64,000 nucleotides of DNA from Parvularcula oceani (lineage in GTDB: Bacteria; Pseudomonadota; Alphaproteobacteria; Caulobacterales; Parvularculaceae). A program made the position numbers and the translations under genes. The notes under the pieces were generated by a model that ran no database searches, was not told where the DNA came from, and was given only the letters and a program-made list of their open reading frames with translations. Below are positions 1-10,459 of the stretch, in pieces (position 1 is the first letter of the stretch; every line of letters starts with the position of its first letter). Location of the stretch: positions 248,001 through 312,000 of the forward strand of contig NZ_JPHU01000002.1 of NCBI RefSeq assembly GCF_000733125.1, read 5' to 3'.

Positions 1-606
1 GGCCTTGTCCCGGTCGCCGCCGAAGCGGACCTCGGAGAACTCCGTATCGGTCATGCCCGGCTCGACGCAGGTCACGCGCACCATCGACCCCAGAAGATCC
101 GCGCGGAGGTTCAGCGAGAACTGGTGCACGAAAGCCTTGGTGCCGCCATAGGCGTTCCCGCCGGGATAGGGATAGCTGCCCGCGACCGAGCCGATATTGA
201 CGATATCCGCGCGCGGCCGCTCCTTGAGCTGCGGCAGGAAGGCGCGGGTCATGTGGACGAGGCCGCGGATATTGGTGTCGATCATCCGGTCCCAGTCGGA
301 GAGCTCGGCCGTGTCCGCGCCGCCGAGGCCGAGCGCGAGCCCGGCATTGTTCACCAGGATGTCGGGCGCGAATTCCTTCGGCAGATCCTCCGGCAGGCTG
401 GCGACGGCATCCGTGTCCGTCACGTCGAGCGGCACCGCGTGGCATTTCGCCCCGCCGACGGCCTTGATTTCCGCCAGGCGATCCTGCCGCCGTCCCGCTG
501 CCACGACGCGGCCGCCGCCCGCGAGGATCCGGGCGGCGAGCGCCCGGCCGATGCCTGAGGTCGCGCCGGTGATGAGGGCGCAGCGGCCTTCGAAGCTCTG
601 GGTCAC
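1..606 (-). CDS. SDR family NAD(P)-dependent oxidoreductase (3' end outside window)
   Basis: Short-chain dehydrogenase with a Rossmann fold, cut by the left edge. The reverse-strand reading shows the cofactor loop TGATSGIG at residues 13-20, the NNAG motif, and a YGGTK active-site motif (Tyr-x-x-x-Lys) preceded by a GSVAG serine strand. The combination resembles the YdfG group of NADP-dependent 3-hydroxy acid/serine dehydrogenases, but the substrate is not readable. The start is GTG at 606, preceded by a strong AGGAGG ribosome site. It begins 16 bp after the stop of the biotin carboxylase gene, so the two are probably co-transcribed; the reading frame runs unbroken to base 1 (202 codons seen). 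Family is certain, substrate is not. Confidence 0.9.
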   Translation of the reverse strand, partial: MTQSFEGRCALITGATSGIGRALAARILAGGGRVVAAGRRQDRLAEIKAVGGAKCHAVPLDVTDTDAVASLPEDLPKEFAPDILVNNAGLALGLGGADTAELSDWDRMIDTNIRGLVHMTRAFLPQLKERPRADIVNIGSVAGSYPYPGGNAYGGTKAFVHQFSLNLRADLLGSMVRVTCVEPGMTDTEFSEVRFGGDRDKA

Positions 607-622
607 GGGTCCCTCCTCCTTC

Positions 623-2563
623 TCACTCGGCCGCATCGAAGCCGACGAGCAGCACGCCTTCGGCGACGCTGTCTCCTTCGGCGAAGGGCAGTTCGCGCAC
701 GGTGCCCGCACCCGGCGCCTTGACGACATGCTCCATCTTCATCGCCTCGATGGTGAGGAGCGGGGTATCCGCCTCGACCTCGGCGCCGACATCCACGAGG
801 ACGCCCGTGACGGTCGCGGGCATGGGGCTGAGGAGGCCGGCGGCATCCGCCCCGCCATCGCCCGCCGCCGTCAGCGGGTCGTGATAGGCGAGCTCGCCGC
901 GCGCATCGCGACCCGAGCCGAAAGCGAGGCCGCCCGGCGCCTCGTCGAAGCGCAGAGCGAGGCGGCGGCCGCCGATCAGCGCAGACGCGCCCTTTCCATC
1001 CGTCTCGACCGCTTCGAGCGTCAGCGCCTCGCCTCCGACCGCGCCTTCCCAGCGGCCCGCGGCCACCTCGTCCATCGTAACGGCCAGAGGGCCGTCCGGC
1101 CCCTCGAAGCGCGCATGCGCCGCGGCGGGGAGGTTGAGGCGGAAGCCGCCGCCGGCCTGAGCGGTTCGCCAGATCGCGGCGAGCGCGAGGACGGGAGGCT
1201 CGGGCGCCCGCCCGCGCGTCACCGCCTCGCCCGCCTCGTCCAGGAAGGCCGTGCTGACCGCGCCCGCGACGAAGTCTTCATGGGTGACGATGCGGCGGAG
1301 GAAATCCGCATTCGTGGTCACGCCGCGCACGCGGGTCCGGGCGAGCGCATCGGCGAGCCGCGCCAGCGCCGCCTCCCGGGTCTCGGCCTTGGCGATCACT
1401 TTCGCGATCATCGGATCGTAGAAGGGCGTCACCGTGTCGCCCTCGGCCACGCCGGCATCGATGCGGATGCCCCGCCCGCGCGGCAGGCGCAGCGTGTCGA
1501 GGCGGCCCGTGCTCGGCATGTAGCCCTTTGCCGGATCCTCGGCATAGAGCCGCGCCTCGACCGAATGGCCCTCGCAAGCGATCTCGTCCTGCGTAAGCGG
1601 CAGGTCCTCCCCGCTCGCGATGCGCAGCTGCCATTCGACGAGGTCGATGCCGGTCACGCCCTCGGTCACCGGGTGCTCGACCTGAAGCCGGGTGTTCATC
1701 TCCATGAAATAGACCGAGTCTTTTCCGTCATAGAGGAATTCGACCGTGCCCGCGCCGCGATAGGAGACGGCGCGCGCCGCCTCCACGCCCGCCTCGAGAA
1801 GGCGAGTCCGGACATTGGCGGGCAGGTCGGGCGCGGGCGCCTCCTCGATCACTTTCTGGTAGCGGCGCTGGACCGAGCAGTCGCGCTCGAAGAGGTGGAC
1901 GATATTGCCCCGGCCGTCGCCGAAGACCTGCACCTCGACATGGCGCGGGGTCTTGAGAAACTTTTCGACCAGGAAACGGTCGTCGCCGAACGCGGACTTC
2001 GCCTCGCGCTGAGCGCTTTCGAGCTCGCCCCTCAAGGCGCGCTCCTCGCGCACAATGCGCATGCCCTTGCCCCCGCCGCCGGCTGCGGCCTTGAGGAGGA
2101 CGGGATAGCCGATGCGCCGCGCCTCGCGCTCGAAGACCTCCGCGGACTGCTCCTCGCCCTGATAGCCGGGCGCGAGGGGCACGCCCGCTTTCTCCATCAG
2201 GTCCTTGGCGCGCGACTTCGAGCCCATGACCTCGATCGTCTCGGCCGTAGGGCCGACGAATGTGATGCCCCGCTTCTCGCAGGCGCGGGCGAAGCCGGCA
2301 TTCTCGGAGAGGAAGCCATAGCCCGGGTGGATGGCGTCCGCGCCCGCGCGCTCGGCGACATCGAGGATCGCATCGCCGCGCAGATAGCTCTCGGCGGCGG
2401 GCGCAGGCCCGGTCAGGAAGGCCTCGTCGGCCTGGCGCACATGGGGCGCGTTGCGGTCGGCTTCGGAGAAGACGGCGACCGTGCGGATGCCGAGGCGGCG
2501 CGCGGTCTTGAGAACGCGCAGCGCGATCTCCCCGCGATTGGCGATGAGGAGCTTCGAGATCAT
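623..2563 (-). CDS. Acyl-CoA carboxylase biotin carboxylase/biotin carrier subunit, methylcrotonyl-CoA carboxylase type
   Basis: The 646-residue alpha subunit of a biotin-dependent acyl-CoA carboxylase, carrying out ATP-dependent carboxylation of biotin. It opens with the biotin carboxylase N-domain (LLIANRGEIALRV), then an ATP-grasp domain with the glycine-rich AAAGGGGKGM loop and the FMEMNTRLQVEHPVTE active-site segment. The C-terminal carrier domain has the biotinylation site EAMKMEHVV, the modified lysine being K609. Length and the VEWQLRIASGE segment favour methylcrotonyl-CoA carboxylase (leucine degradation) over propionyl-CoA carboxylase, by family resemblance only. The start at MISKLL (2563) is chosen because homologues begin there; upstream in-frame codons lack conservation. 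No carboxyltransferase beta subunit is visible; it would have to lie beyond the left edge or elsewhere. Confidence 0.9.
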   Translation of the reverse strand: MISKLLIANRGEIALRVLKTARRLGIRTVAVFSEADRNAPHVRQADEAFLTGPAPAAESYLRGDAILDVAERAGADAIHPGYGFLSENAGFARACEKRGITFVGPTAETIEVMGSKSRAKDLMEKAGVPLAPGYQGEEQSAEVFEREARRIGYPVLLKAAAGGGGKGMRIVREERALRGELESAQREAKSAFGDDRFLVEKFLKTPRHVEVQVFGDGRGNIVHLFERDCSVQRRYQKVIEEAPAPDLPANVRTRLLEAGVEAARAVSYRGAGTVEFLYDGKDSVYFMEMNTRLQVEHPVTEGVTGIDLVEWQLRIASGEDLPLTQDEIACEGHSVEARLYAEDPAKGYMPSTGRLDTLRLPRGRGIRIDAGVAEGDTVTPFYDPMIAKVIAKAETREAALARLADALARTRVRGVTTNADFLRRIVTHEDFVAGAVSTAFLDEAGEAVTRGRAPEPPVLALAAIWRTAQAGGGFRLNLPAAAHARFEGPDGPLAVTMDEVAAGRWEGAVGGEALTLEAVETDGKGASALIGGRRLALRFDEAPGGLAFGSGRDARGELAYHDPLTAAGDGGADAAGLLSPMPATVTGVLVDVGAEVEADTPLLTIEAMKMEHVVKAPGAGTVRELPFAEGDSVAEGVLLVGFDAAE

Positions 2564-2688
2564 GGAACGCCTCATGCCATCCCCGGCGCCGTCCCGCCAG
2601 CGCTGCGCGCAATGCCCGCGCGCTAGACATCGCAACCGCCTCTCCTTACGGTCCCGCGACTTTCCTCCAAGCAATCAAGGGCAGGCGC

Positions 2689-4344
2689 ATGGAAGACGCG
2701 ATCAGGGCGGTGAACGGACTGGTATGGGGCGTTCCCATGCTGAGCCTGCTGCTCGGTACCGGGCTGTTCCTCACCATCGGGCTGCGGGTCATGACGCTCC
2801 GCAAGCTGCCCTTCGCCGTCGGCCAGCTCTTCGCCAAGCGCGACTCGAAGGAAGAGGGCGATGTCAGCCCCTTCGGCGCGCTGATGACCGCCATGTCCTC
2901 GACCATCGGCACGGGCAATATCGCCGGTGTCGCCGCCGCCATCGCGATCGGCGGGCCGGGCGCGGTGTTCTGGATGTGGATGACCGCGATCGTCGGCATG
3001 GCGACGAAATATGCCGAAGGCGTTCTCGCCGTGCGTTTCCGCGAACGCGACGCCAACGGCAATTATGTCGGCGGCCCGATGTACTACATCAAGAACGGCA
3101 TGGGCCGGAAATGGATCTGGCTCGCCGTCCTGTTCGCCGTCTTCGGCGTTCTGGCGAGCTGGGGCACCGGCGCCTCGATCCAGGCGAACTCGGTCGCCGA
3201 CGTCCTCGATTCCAATTACGGCATCTCGCCGATCCTGACGGGCGCCGCCCTCGCGATCGGCGCGGGCGCGGTGATCCTGGGCGGGGTCAGCCGGATCGCC
3301 TCGGTCGCCTCCAAGCTCGTGCCCTTCATGGCGATCGCCTATCTGGGGGCGGGCCTGCTCGTGATCCTGCTCAATTTCGACCAGATCCCGAGCGCCTTCT
3401 ACCGCATCTTCGCGCGGGCCTGGGGCGTGGACGCGGCCGGCACGGGCGTGGCCATCGGCCTTCTCATGCTGGCCATGCAGAAGGGCGTCGCGCGCGGCAT
3501 CTTCTCGAACGAGGCGGGCCAGGGCTCGGCGCCGATCGCGCATGCGGCGGCCAAGAACGAAGACCCGGTCAATCAGGGCATCATCGCCATGCTCGGCACG
3601 GTGATCGACACGCTGATCGTCTGCACGATCACGGCGCTCATCATCCTGACCTCGGGCGTCGTCACCGATGCCTGCCTGCCCTCGACCCTGACCCTGGAAG
3701 TCTTCCAGGCCGACGGCCAGCCCGCGGGCTGCGACACCGGCGCGCCGCTGACGGCCGCCGCCTTCGACGCGACGCTGTCGGGCATCGGCAGCCATATCGT
3801 GGCGATCAGCCTCGCCGTCTTCGCCTTCACGACGATCCTGGGCTGGTCCTATTACGGAGAGCGCTGCTGCGCCTTCCTCTTCTCCGAAAAGTCGATCCTT
3901 CCGTTCAAGATCTCCTGGATCGTGGTCGTCTTCTTCGGCGCTTCGGCGCTCGCCCTTCAAGAAGAGCCCGTGGCGGTCGAGCCGACGCAGGTGGTCGAGC
4001 GGTCGGGGGACTACCTCCTCATCGACGGCGAACCCTTGGAGATCGGGGGCGAGGAATGGGTGCTGACGGCCGGCGCGGTGGCGGTGACGAACGGCGTCGT
4101 CACAGTCGGCGGCGAAACGCTCTACGTGCCGTCTGCGCTGTCCAATATCGTCAACCTGTTCTGGCTGGTGGCCGATACGCTGACGGGGCTGATGGCGGCG
4201 CCGAACCTGATCGCGCTCCTGCTTCTGAGCCCGCTCGTGTTCCGCCTGACCAAGGCCTATTTCAAGCGCGGGATCATCGCGCCCTCGGGCGTGGGCGAGA
4301 CATCGAGCGCGCCGGGCGCCGCCCCGGTCGACACGGCGAGCTGA
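2689..4344 (+). CDS. Alanine/glycine:cation symporter (AGCS) family protein
   Basis: A 551-residue multi-spanning inner-membrane transporter that in this family imports alanine or glycine with Na+ or H+. The family signature GGPGAVFWMW is at residues 88-97, preceded by the SSTIGTGNIAG helix-break segment, and the GIFSNEAGQGSAP motif is near residue 270. It is longer than the usual 450-480 residues because of two apparent loop insertions: about 325-360, with Cys329 and Cys348, and about 423-480, rich in valine, glutamate and glycine. It is divergent from the carboxylase gene and only 10 bp ahead of the isoaspartyl peptidase, suggesting an operon for using small amino acids released from peptides. 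The exact substrate is inferred. Confidence 0.93.
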   Translation: MEDAIRAVNGLVWGVPMLSLLLGTGLFLTIGLRVMTLRKLPFAVGQLFAKRDSKEEGDVSPFGALMTAMSSTIGTGNIAGVAAAIAIGGPGAVFWMWMTAIVGMATKYAEGVLAVRFRERDANGNYVGGPMYYIKNGMGRKWIWLAVLFAVFGVLASWGTGASIQANSVADVLDSNYGISPILTGAALAIGAGAVILGGVSRIASVASKLVPFMAIAYLGAGLLVILLNFDQIPSAFYRIFARAWGVDAAGTGVAIGLLMLAMQKGVARGIFSNEAGQGSAPIAHAAAKNEDPVNQGIIAMLGTVIDTLIVCTITALIILTSGVVTDACLPSTLTLEVFQADGQPAGCDTGAPLTAAAFDATLSGIGSHIVAISLAVFAFTTILGWSYYGERCCAFLFSEKSILPFKISWIVVVFFGASALALQEEPVAVEPTQVVERSGDYLLIDGEPLEIGGEEWVLTAGAVAVTNGVVTVGGETLYVPSALSNIVNLFWLVADTLTGLMAAPNLIALLLLSPLVFRLTKAYFKRGIIAPSGVGETSSAPGAAPVDTAS

Positions 4345-4354
4345 GGAGGCGCGC

Positions 4355-5314
4355 ATGGGCCTTTCCGCACTCGCCGCCTCGCTTCTCCTGGCCGCGCAGG
4401 GCACTGCGGCCGCCGATGCGCCTGCGTCCTGTGCGGCGCAGGAGGATTACGCCATCATCGTCCATGGCGGCACGGCCCGGGCCGGTCAGGTGCCCGAAGA
4501 GCGCCTGACCTTCATCCGCTCCATGCTCGGCGAGATGCGCGAGGACCTGCGCGAAGGCAGCCATGCGGTCGACGTGGCGCAGGAGGCGATCCGGCGCATG
4601 GAGGCCTCGGGCCTGTTCAATGCCGGCCGCGCCTCGATCACCAATGCCGAAGGCTTCGTCGAGAACGACGCCTCGATCATGGATGGCCGCACTTTCGAAG
4701 CGGGCGCCATCGCCTCGATGACGGGCCTCAAGAGCCCGATCACGGCGGCGCGCCTCGTCATGGACGAAACGCGGCACGTGATGATGGTGGGCGATCGGGG
4801 CGAGGAAGCGGTGCTTGAGCGCGGCGCCGAGCCCGCGCCCGAAGGCTGGTTCCTGCGCGCGCGAGGCCATGACGAGCCCGAAGAGCACGGCACGGTCGGC
4901 GCCGCCGTCCTGGACCGCTGCGGCGACCTCGCCGCTGGCACTTCGACGGGCGGCTATGACGCGAAGATTCCCGGCCGGGTCGGCGACAGCCCCGTCATCG
5001 GCGCAGGCACATTCGCGAAGAACGGCGTCATGGCGGCCTCGGCCACGGGGCATGGCGAGTATTTCGTCCGCTTCGGCGCGACGCGCAGCATCGCGGCGCG
5101 CATGGAATACGGGGGCCAAGGCCTCGAAGAGGCCGCAGAGGCGGTCATCGCGGAAATGCAGGCCGCCGGCGATGGCCGCTCGGGCCGCGGCGGGATCGTG
5201 GCCGTCGACGCCGAGGGCAATTTCGCGACGCCGTTCAGCTCCGAAGGCATGGTGCGGGGCTATGCCTCGGACGAAGAGGCGCCGGTCGCGGGCGCCTTCG
5301 GCAGCGTGGATTAG
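4355..5314 (+). CDS. Isoaspartyl peptidase / plant-type L-asparaginase, secreted
   Basis: N-terminal nucleophile hydrolase of the Taspase/IaaA family (319 residues), which removes beta-aspartyl residues from peptides and may hydrolyse asparagine. The precursor normally self-cleaves before a threonine; here the motif HGTVGA places that nucleophile at T180, and the downstream GTSTGG segment is also typical. The first about 20 residues form a signal peptide (LAASLLLAAQGTAAADA), implying export to the periplasm. It follows the AGCS symporter by 10 bp and ends 3 bp from a convergent gene. A periplasmic isoaspartyl peptidase beside an amino-acid importer suggests scavenging of damaged or dietary peptides; that link is inference. 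Confidence 0.92.
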   Translation: MGLSALAASLLLAAQGTAAADAPASCAAQEDYAIIVHGGTARAGQVPEERLTFIRSMLGEMREDLREGSHAVDVAQEAIRRMEASGLFNAGRASITNAEGFVENDASIMDGRTFEAGAIASMTGLKSPITAARLVMDETRHVMMVGDRGEEAVLERGAEPAPEGWFLRARGHDEPEEHGTVGAAVLDRCGDLAAGTSTGGYDAKIPGRVGDSPVIGAGTFAKNGVMAASATGHGEYFVRFGATRSIAARMEYGGQGLEEAAEAVIAEMQAAGDGRSGRGGIVAVDAEGNFATPFSSEGMVRGYASDEEAPVAGAFGSVD

Positions 5315-5317
5315 GCT

Positions 5318-5776
5318 CTACCGCCCGCCGGTCAGGTGGCGGCGCAGAATGCGCACGTTCCGCTTGTTCGCCTTGTAGGCGACGTCGAAGATCGTGCCCA
5401 AAACCGGCACGGAGCCGAAGACCGCGTCGAGGCCCACATTGACCGCCATCTTGGCCAGGGTCCTCTTGGGCGCGCCGAAACGCGCCGCCTCGAGCACGAG
5501 ATAGCCGGAAAACGCCGCCCCCGCGAGGTCGCCGGCCACGGGCAGGATGCCCAGGATCGGCTCGATCCCGAAGCGGATGCCGAGAATCGAGAACTGGCTG
5601 TCGAGCAGGGTCGCGATCCTGTCGAGCCGCTCGACCGCCGCGCGCTGCTCGGGCGGCAGGTCGTCGAGCGAGCTGGTCTCGATCCGCCCGTCCGGCGCAT
5701 CGTGATAGGGCGGAGCGTCATAGCCGAAGCCGTGCGGCTCGGCCGGGTCGGGATCGTAGGGCCGCGAGACACTCAC
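5318..5776 (-). CDS. DUF4112 domain-containing membrane protein
   Basis: A 152-residue protein matching the DUF4112 family. A polar N-terminus of about 45 residues precedes the conserved block LDSQFSILGIRFGIEPILG, followed by a hydrophobic stretch (PVAGDLAGAAFSGYLVLEAARFG) and a second one (GLDAVFGSVPVLGTIFDVAYKAN), ending in a basic tail. This fits a small integral membrane protein with two hairpin-like segments. No function is known for the family. Its neighbour 4 bp downstream on the same strand would be the PMP3 gene read in the same direction, but PMP3 lies upstream (higher coordinates), so PMP3 then DUF4112 could form a two-gene unit. Confidence 0.85.
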   Translation of the reverse strand: MSVSRPYDPDPAEPHGFGYDAPPYHDAPDGRIETSSLDDLPPEQRAAVERLDRIATLLDSQFSILGIRFGIEPILGILPVAGDLAGAAFSGYLVLEAARFGAPKRTLAKMAVNVGLDAVFGSVPVLGTIFDVAYKANKRNVRILRRHLTGGR

Positions 5777-5780
5777 GGGA

Positions 5781-5939
5781 TCAGCGGCTCAGGATGATGT
5801 AGAGGGCATGGATGATGCCCGGAACATAGCCCAGCAGCGTCAGGATCACGTTGATCCAGAACTGCGTTCCGAGCCCCTCCTGCAGGAAGACGCCGAGCGG
5901 CGGCACGAAGATGGCCAGAATGACGCGGATGATGTCCAT
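5781..5939 (-). CDS. YqaE/PMP3 family small membrane peptide
   Basis: A 52-residue hydrophobic peptide with the PMP3/YqaE pattern: MDIIRVILAIFVPPLGVFLQ, then a short polar turn, then a second membrane span containing LTLLGYVPGIIHALYII. The family has two transmembrane helices and is linked to salt and membrane-potential stress in plants, yeast and bacteria. I place the start at ATG 5939 because this gives the normal 52-residue length; an in-frame ATG at 5969 would add ten charged residues not seen in the family. It lies 4 bp ahead of the DUF4112 gene. Confidence 0.88.
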   Translation of the reverse strand: MDIIRVILAIFVPPLGVFLQEGLGTQFWINVILTLLGYVPGIIHALYIILSR

Positions 5940-6023
5940 GTTAACGCTGTCCCGTTTGCCTCTTGCCATAAAGAACGGGACGAGCCCGGCGGAGGTTCCG
6001 CCCCGCCGCTTCGCGATGCGGTC

Positions 6024-8440
<2,417 letters not shown>

Positions 8441-8459
8441 CCCTTCCTGCATGAAGACA

Positions 8460-8489
8460 GACGGGCACTCCCGCAGGGGCGTGCCCGTC
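8460..8489 (+). terminator. Candidate hairpin terminator after mdh
   Basis: A perfect 9-bp inverted repeat, GACGGGCAC (8460-8468) and GTGCCCGTC (8481-8489), with a 12-base spacer, starts 19 bases after the mdh stop codon. No T run follows, so it may be a weak or Rho-assisted terminator or a 3'-end stabilising hairpin. Confidence 0.55.
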
Positions 8490-8589
8490 GCCGCCTACGC
8501 AGGCATTCGCCGCGTGTGGATGCGCACCGAATTCCATTTCGGGATTTCCTGGAAGCGGCGGCGCCGCGACCTTGCGGCCGCGGCGCCTA

Positions 8590-8765
8590 CCCGTTCGCGC
8601 TCCAAGGGGGGAGAGAGGAGGAGCGCTGAGAACGGGGTTCAGGATCCGGCGCCGCGCACTCTCAAGGGGGGAGAGAGGGAGAATGCGCAGCGCCGGACTG
8701 AAAGCCGGTCATCTATGGCCCCCTCAAGGGGGGAGAGAGAAGGGAGCCGAGATTCGACCGGCCTT
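8590..8765 (-). ncRNA. Candidate structured RNA: three tandem stem-loops with a shared pyrimidine-rich loop
   Basis: Three hairpins follow one another at about 60-bp spacing. On the + strand each loop reads AAGGGGGGAGAGAG plus one purine (8604-8619, 8664-8678, 8726-8740), while the stems differ in sequence yet still pair. Hairpin 1: 8590-8596 with 8630-8636 and 8597-8603 with 8620-8626. Hairpin 2: 8645-8663 with 8679-8697 (17 of 19 pairs). Hairpin 3: 8704-8710 with 8756-8762, 8711-8714 with 8750-8753, and 8717-8724 with 8741-8748. The imperfect pairs in hairpins 2 and 3 are C-A on the + strand, which become G-U pairs in RNA from the - strand, so a leftward transcript with CUCUCUCCCCCCUU loops is favoured. 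A dispersed palindromic repeat is the alternative. Whether it is transcribed is unknown. Confidence 0.5.
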
Positions 8766-9028
8766 GGAACCATCGCGAGCCGCTTTGGAAGCGTCTGGCG
8801 ATGGGCGTTAGCTAAGCGCCCCCCCTGCCAGTAGCAACAATTAATCGCGCCCCGGCGTCATTAATTTCCCGTGATTGGGATATCGCGTTAATCTGCTGCA
8901 AAGGAACAGGATTTCACCGCTCTCGCGCCGATGCGAGGCCTTCCTGCCAGCGGGAGGCGCCGCAATGGCCGATTGACCGTCCCGGCCCTCTCTTTACGCT
9001 GCCGGACCTGCCGTGAGATGAGACGATC

Positions 9029-10447
9029 ATGCTCAGAATCCTGCTTCTCTCCGCCGCCCTGATCCTTCCCGCCGCCGCCCAGGAGGGCCGCCTTCCGGAG
9101 GCCGTGACCCGAACGGCCGACCAGCTGATGCGGACGGGGCTCGAAGACGGAACCGGCTATGCGGTGATCGAGGATCTGACGACCGAGGTCGGGGCCCGGC
9201 TGGCGGGCAGCCCGTCCGAGGCGCGCGCCCGCCAATGGGCGAAGGCCCGGCTCGAGGAGATGGGCTTCTCGAATGTCAGGATCGAGCCGTTCACACTGCC
9301 CTTCTGGTCGCGGGCCTATGAAGATGCCCGGATCATCGAGCCCTTCCCCCAGCGCCTCGAAGTGACGGCGCTCGGCAACAGCGTCGGCACCGAGCCCGGA
9401 GGCGTCAGCGGCGAGGTCGTGCGCTTCGAGACGCTGGACGACCTTCTGGAGGCGCCGTTGGACGGCTCGCTCGAAGGCAGGATCGTCTTCGTCGACGAGA
9501 ACATGACGCGGACGCAGGACGGCTCCGGATACGGGCAGGCCGTACGGAAGCGCTCGGGCGCGGCGCGGGCGGCCGGAGAGCGCGGGGCGGTCGCCGCCCT
9601 CATCCGGTCGGTCGGCACGGACCGGCACCGCTTCCCGCATACCGGCGCGATGAGCTATGGCGATGTCGCGGCCCGCGTGCCGATCGCCGCGCTCTCCTGG
9701 CCCGATGCCGAACAATTGCAGCGCGCGCTCGAACGCGGCCCCGTCACCGTCAATCTCGATATCGATGTCGTCACCGAGGAGAAGGCGCCCTCGGGCAATG
9801 TCCTCGCCGAGATTCCGGGGCAAACGGACGAGATCGTCCTTCTCGGCGCCCATCTCGATTCCTGGGACCTCGGAACCGGGGCCGTCGATGACGGCGCAGG
9901 AGTCGGCATCGTCGCCGCGGCGGGCAAGCTGATCCTCGACCATGTCGAGGAGACGGGCGAGCGGCCGCTGCGCACGATCCGCATCGTGCTCTTCGGCGCG
10001 GAGGAGGTCGGACTTCTGGGTGCCGAGGCCTATGCCGAAGCGCATGCGGACGAGTTGCCGCTGCACGTGGTCGGCGCCGAGAGCGATTTCGGCGCGGGCC
10101 GCATCTGGCAGTTCGAGACCCGCTTCGGCGAAAGCGCGCTTCCCCTGGGCAATCAGATGGCCCGCGTCCTTCAGCCGCTCGGCGTCGCGCGGGGCGGCAA
10201 CGAGGCCTATGGCGGGCCGGACCTGACCCCGATGCGCCGGCAGGGCATGCCCGTCGTCACGCTGAAGCAGGATGGCTGGGATTATTTCGACCTGCACCAC
10301 ACGGCGAACGATACGCTCGACAAGATCGATCCGGACGATATCGCCCAGAACGTCGCCGCCTATGCGGCCTTCGCCTGGATGGCGGCGAACAGCGAGGCGG
10401 ATTTCCGCGGGAAGGCCACCGAAGAGGCCGCCGCCGGGGCGCAGTGA
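9029..10447 (+). CDS. M28 family zinc metallopeptidase (carboxypeptidase Q-like), secreted
   Basis: A 472-residue exported peptidase. A signal peptide (MLRILLLSAALILPAAAQ) is followed by a prodomain-like region, a protease-associated insert around residues 120-250 and the M28 catalytic core. Zinc-ligand motifs are visible in order: GAHLDSWD (His, Asp), AVDDGAG (bridging Asp), FGAEEVGLLG (catalytic and ligand Glu), ESDFG (Asp) and DLHHTANDT (His). This order and the PA insert match the carboxypeptidase Q/plasma glutamate carboxypeptidase subgroup, which trims dipeptides. It stands alone, with a convergent ATPase gene 12 bp downstream. The start ATG lies directly before a good signal peptide. 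Substrate not determinable. Confidence 0.92.
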   Translation: MLRILLLSAALILPAAAQEGRLPEAVTRTADQLMRTGLEDGTGYAVIEDLTTEVGARLAGSPSEARARQWAKARLEEMGFSNVRIEPFTLPFWSRAYEDARIIEPFPQRLEVTALGNSVGTEPGGVSGEVVRFETLDDLLEAPLDGSLEGRIVFVDENMTRTQDGSGYGQAVRKRSGAARAAGERGAVAALIRSVGTDRHRFPHTGAMSYGDVAARVPIAALSWPDAEQLQRALERGPVTVNLDIDVVTEEKAPSGNVLAEIPGQTDEIVLLGAHLDSWDLGTGAVDDGAGVGIVAAAGKLILDHVEETGERPLRTIRIVLFGAEEVGLLGAEAYAEAHADELPLHVVGAESDFGAGRIWQFETRFGESALPLGNQMARVLQPLGVARGGNEAYGGPDLTPMRRQGMPVVTLKQDGWDYFDLHHTANDTLDKIDPDDIAQNVAAYAAFAWMAANSEADFRGKATEEAAAGAQ

Positions 10448-10459
10448 GGCGGAGCAGCC

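Larger units (their letters stand above)
8441..9028. other. 588-bp intergenic region between mdh and the M28 peptidase gene
   Basis: No convincing coding region is seen on either strand. From left to right it holds a GC hairpin just after mdh (8460-8489), a second perfect 9-bp GC hairpin (arms 8560-8568 and 8579-8587), three tandem hairpins with near-identical loops (8590-8765), and then an AT-richer stretch (about 8836-8900) containing three TTAA tetrads at 8841, 8861 and 8888. The AT-rich stretch is the best place for promoters of the peptidase gene to the right and possibly of a leftward RNA spanning the hairpins. This promoter placement is inference. Confidence 0.6.

Noticed and set aside
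8590-8765. A CRISPR-like array with repeats every 60 bp
   Set aside because: Only the 14-15 base loop is shared, the intervening sequence forms base-paired stems, and there are just three copies. A structured RNA or hairpin element fits better.
8841-8892. CtrA-type binding sites from the three TTAA tetrads at 8841, 8861 and 8888
   Set aside because: Spacing is 16 and 23 bases between tetrads, not the seven needed for a full TTAA-N7-TTAA box.
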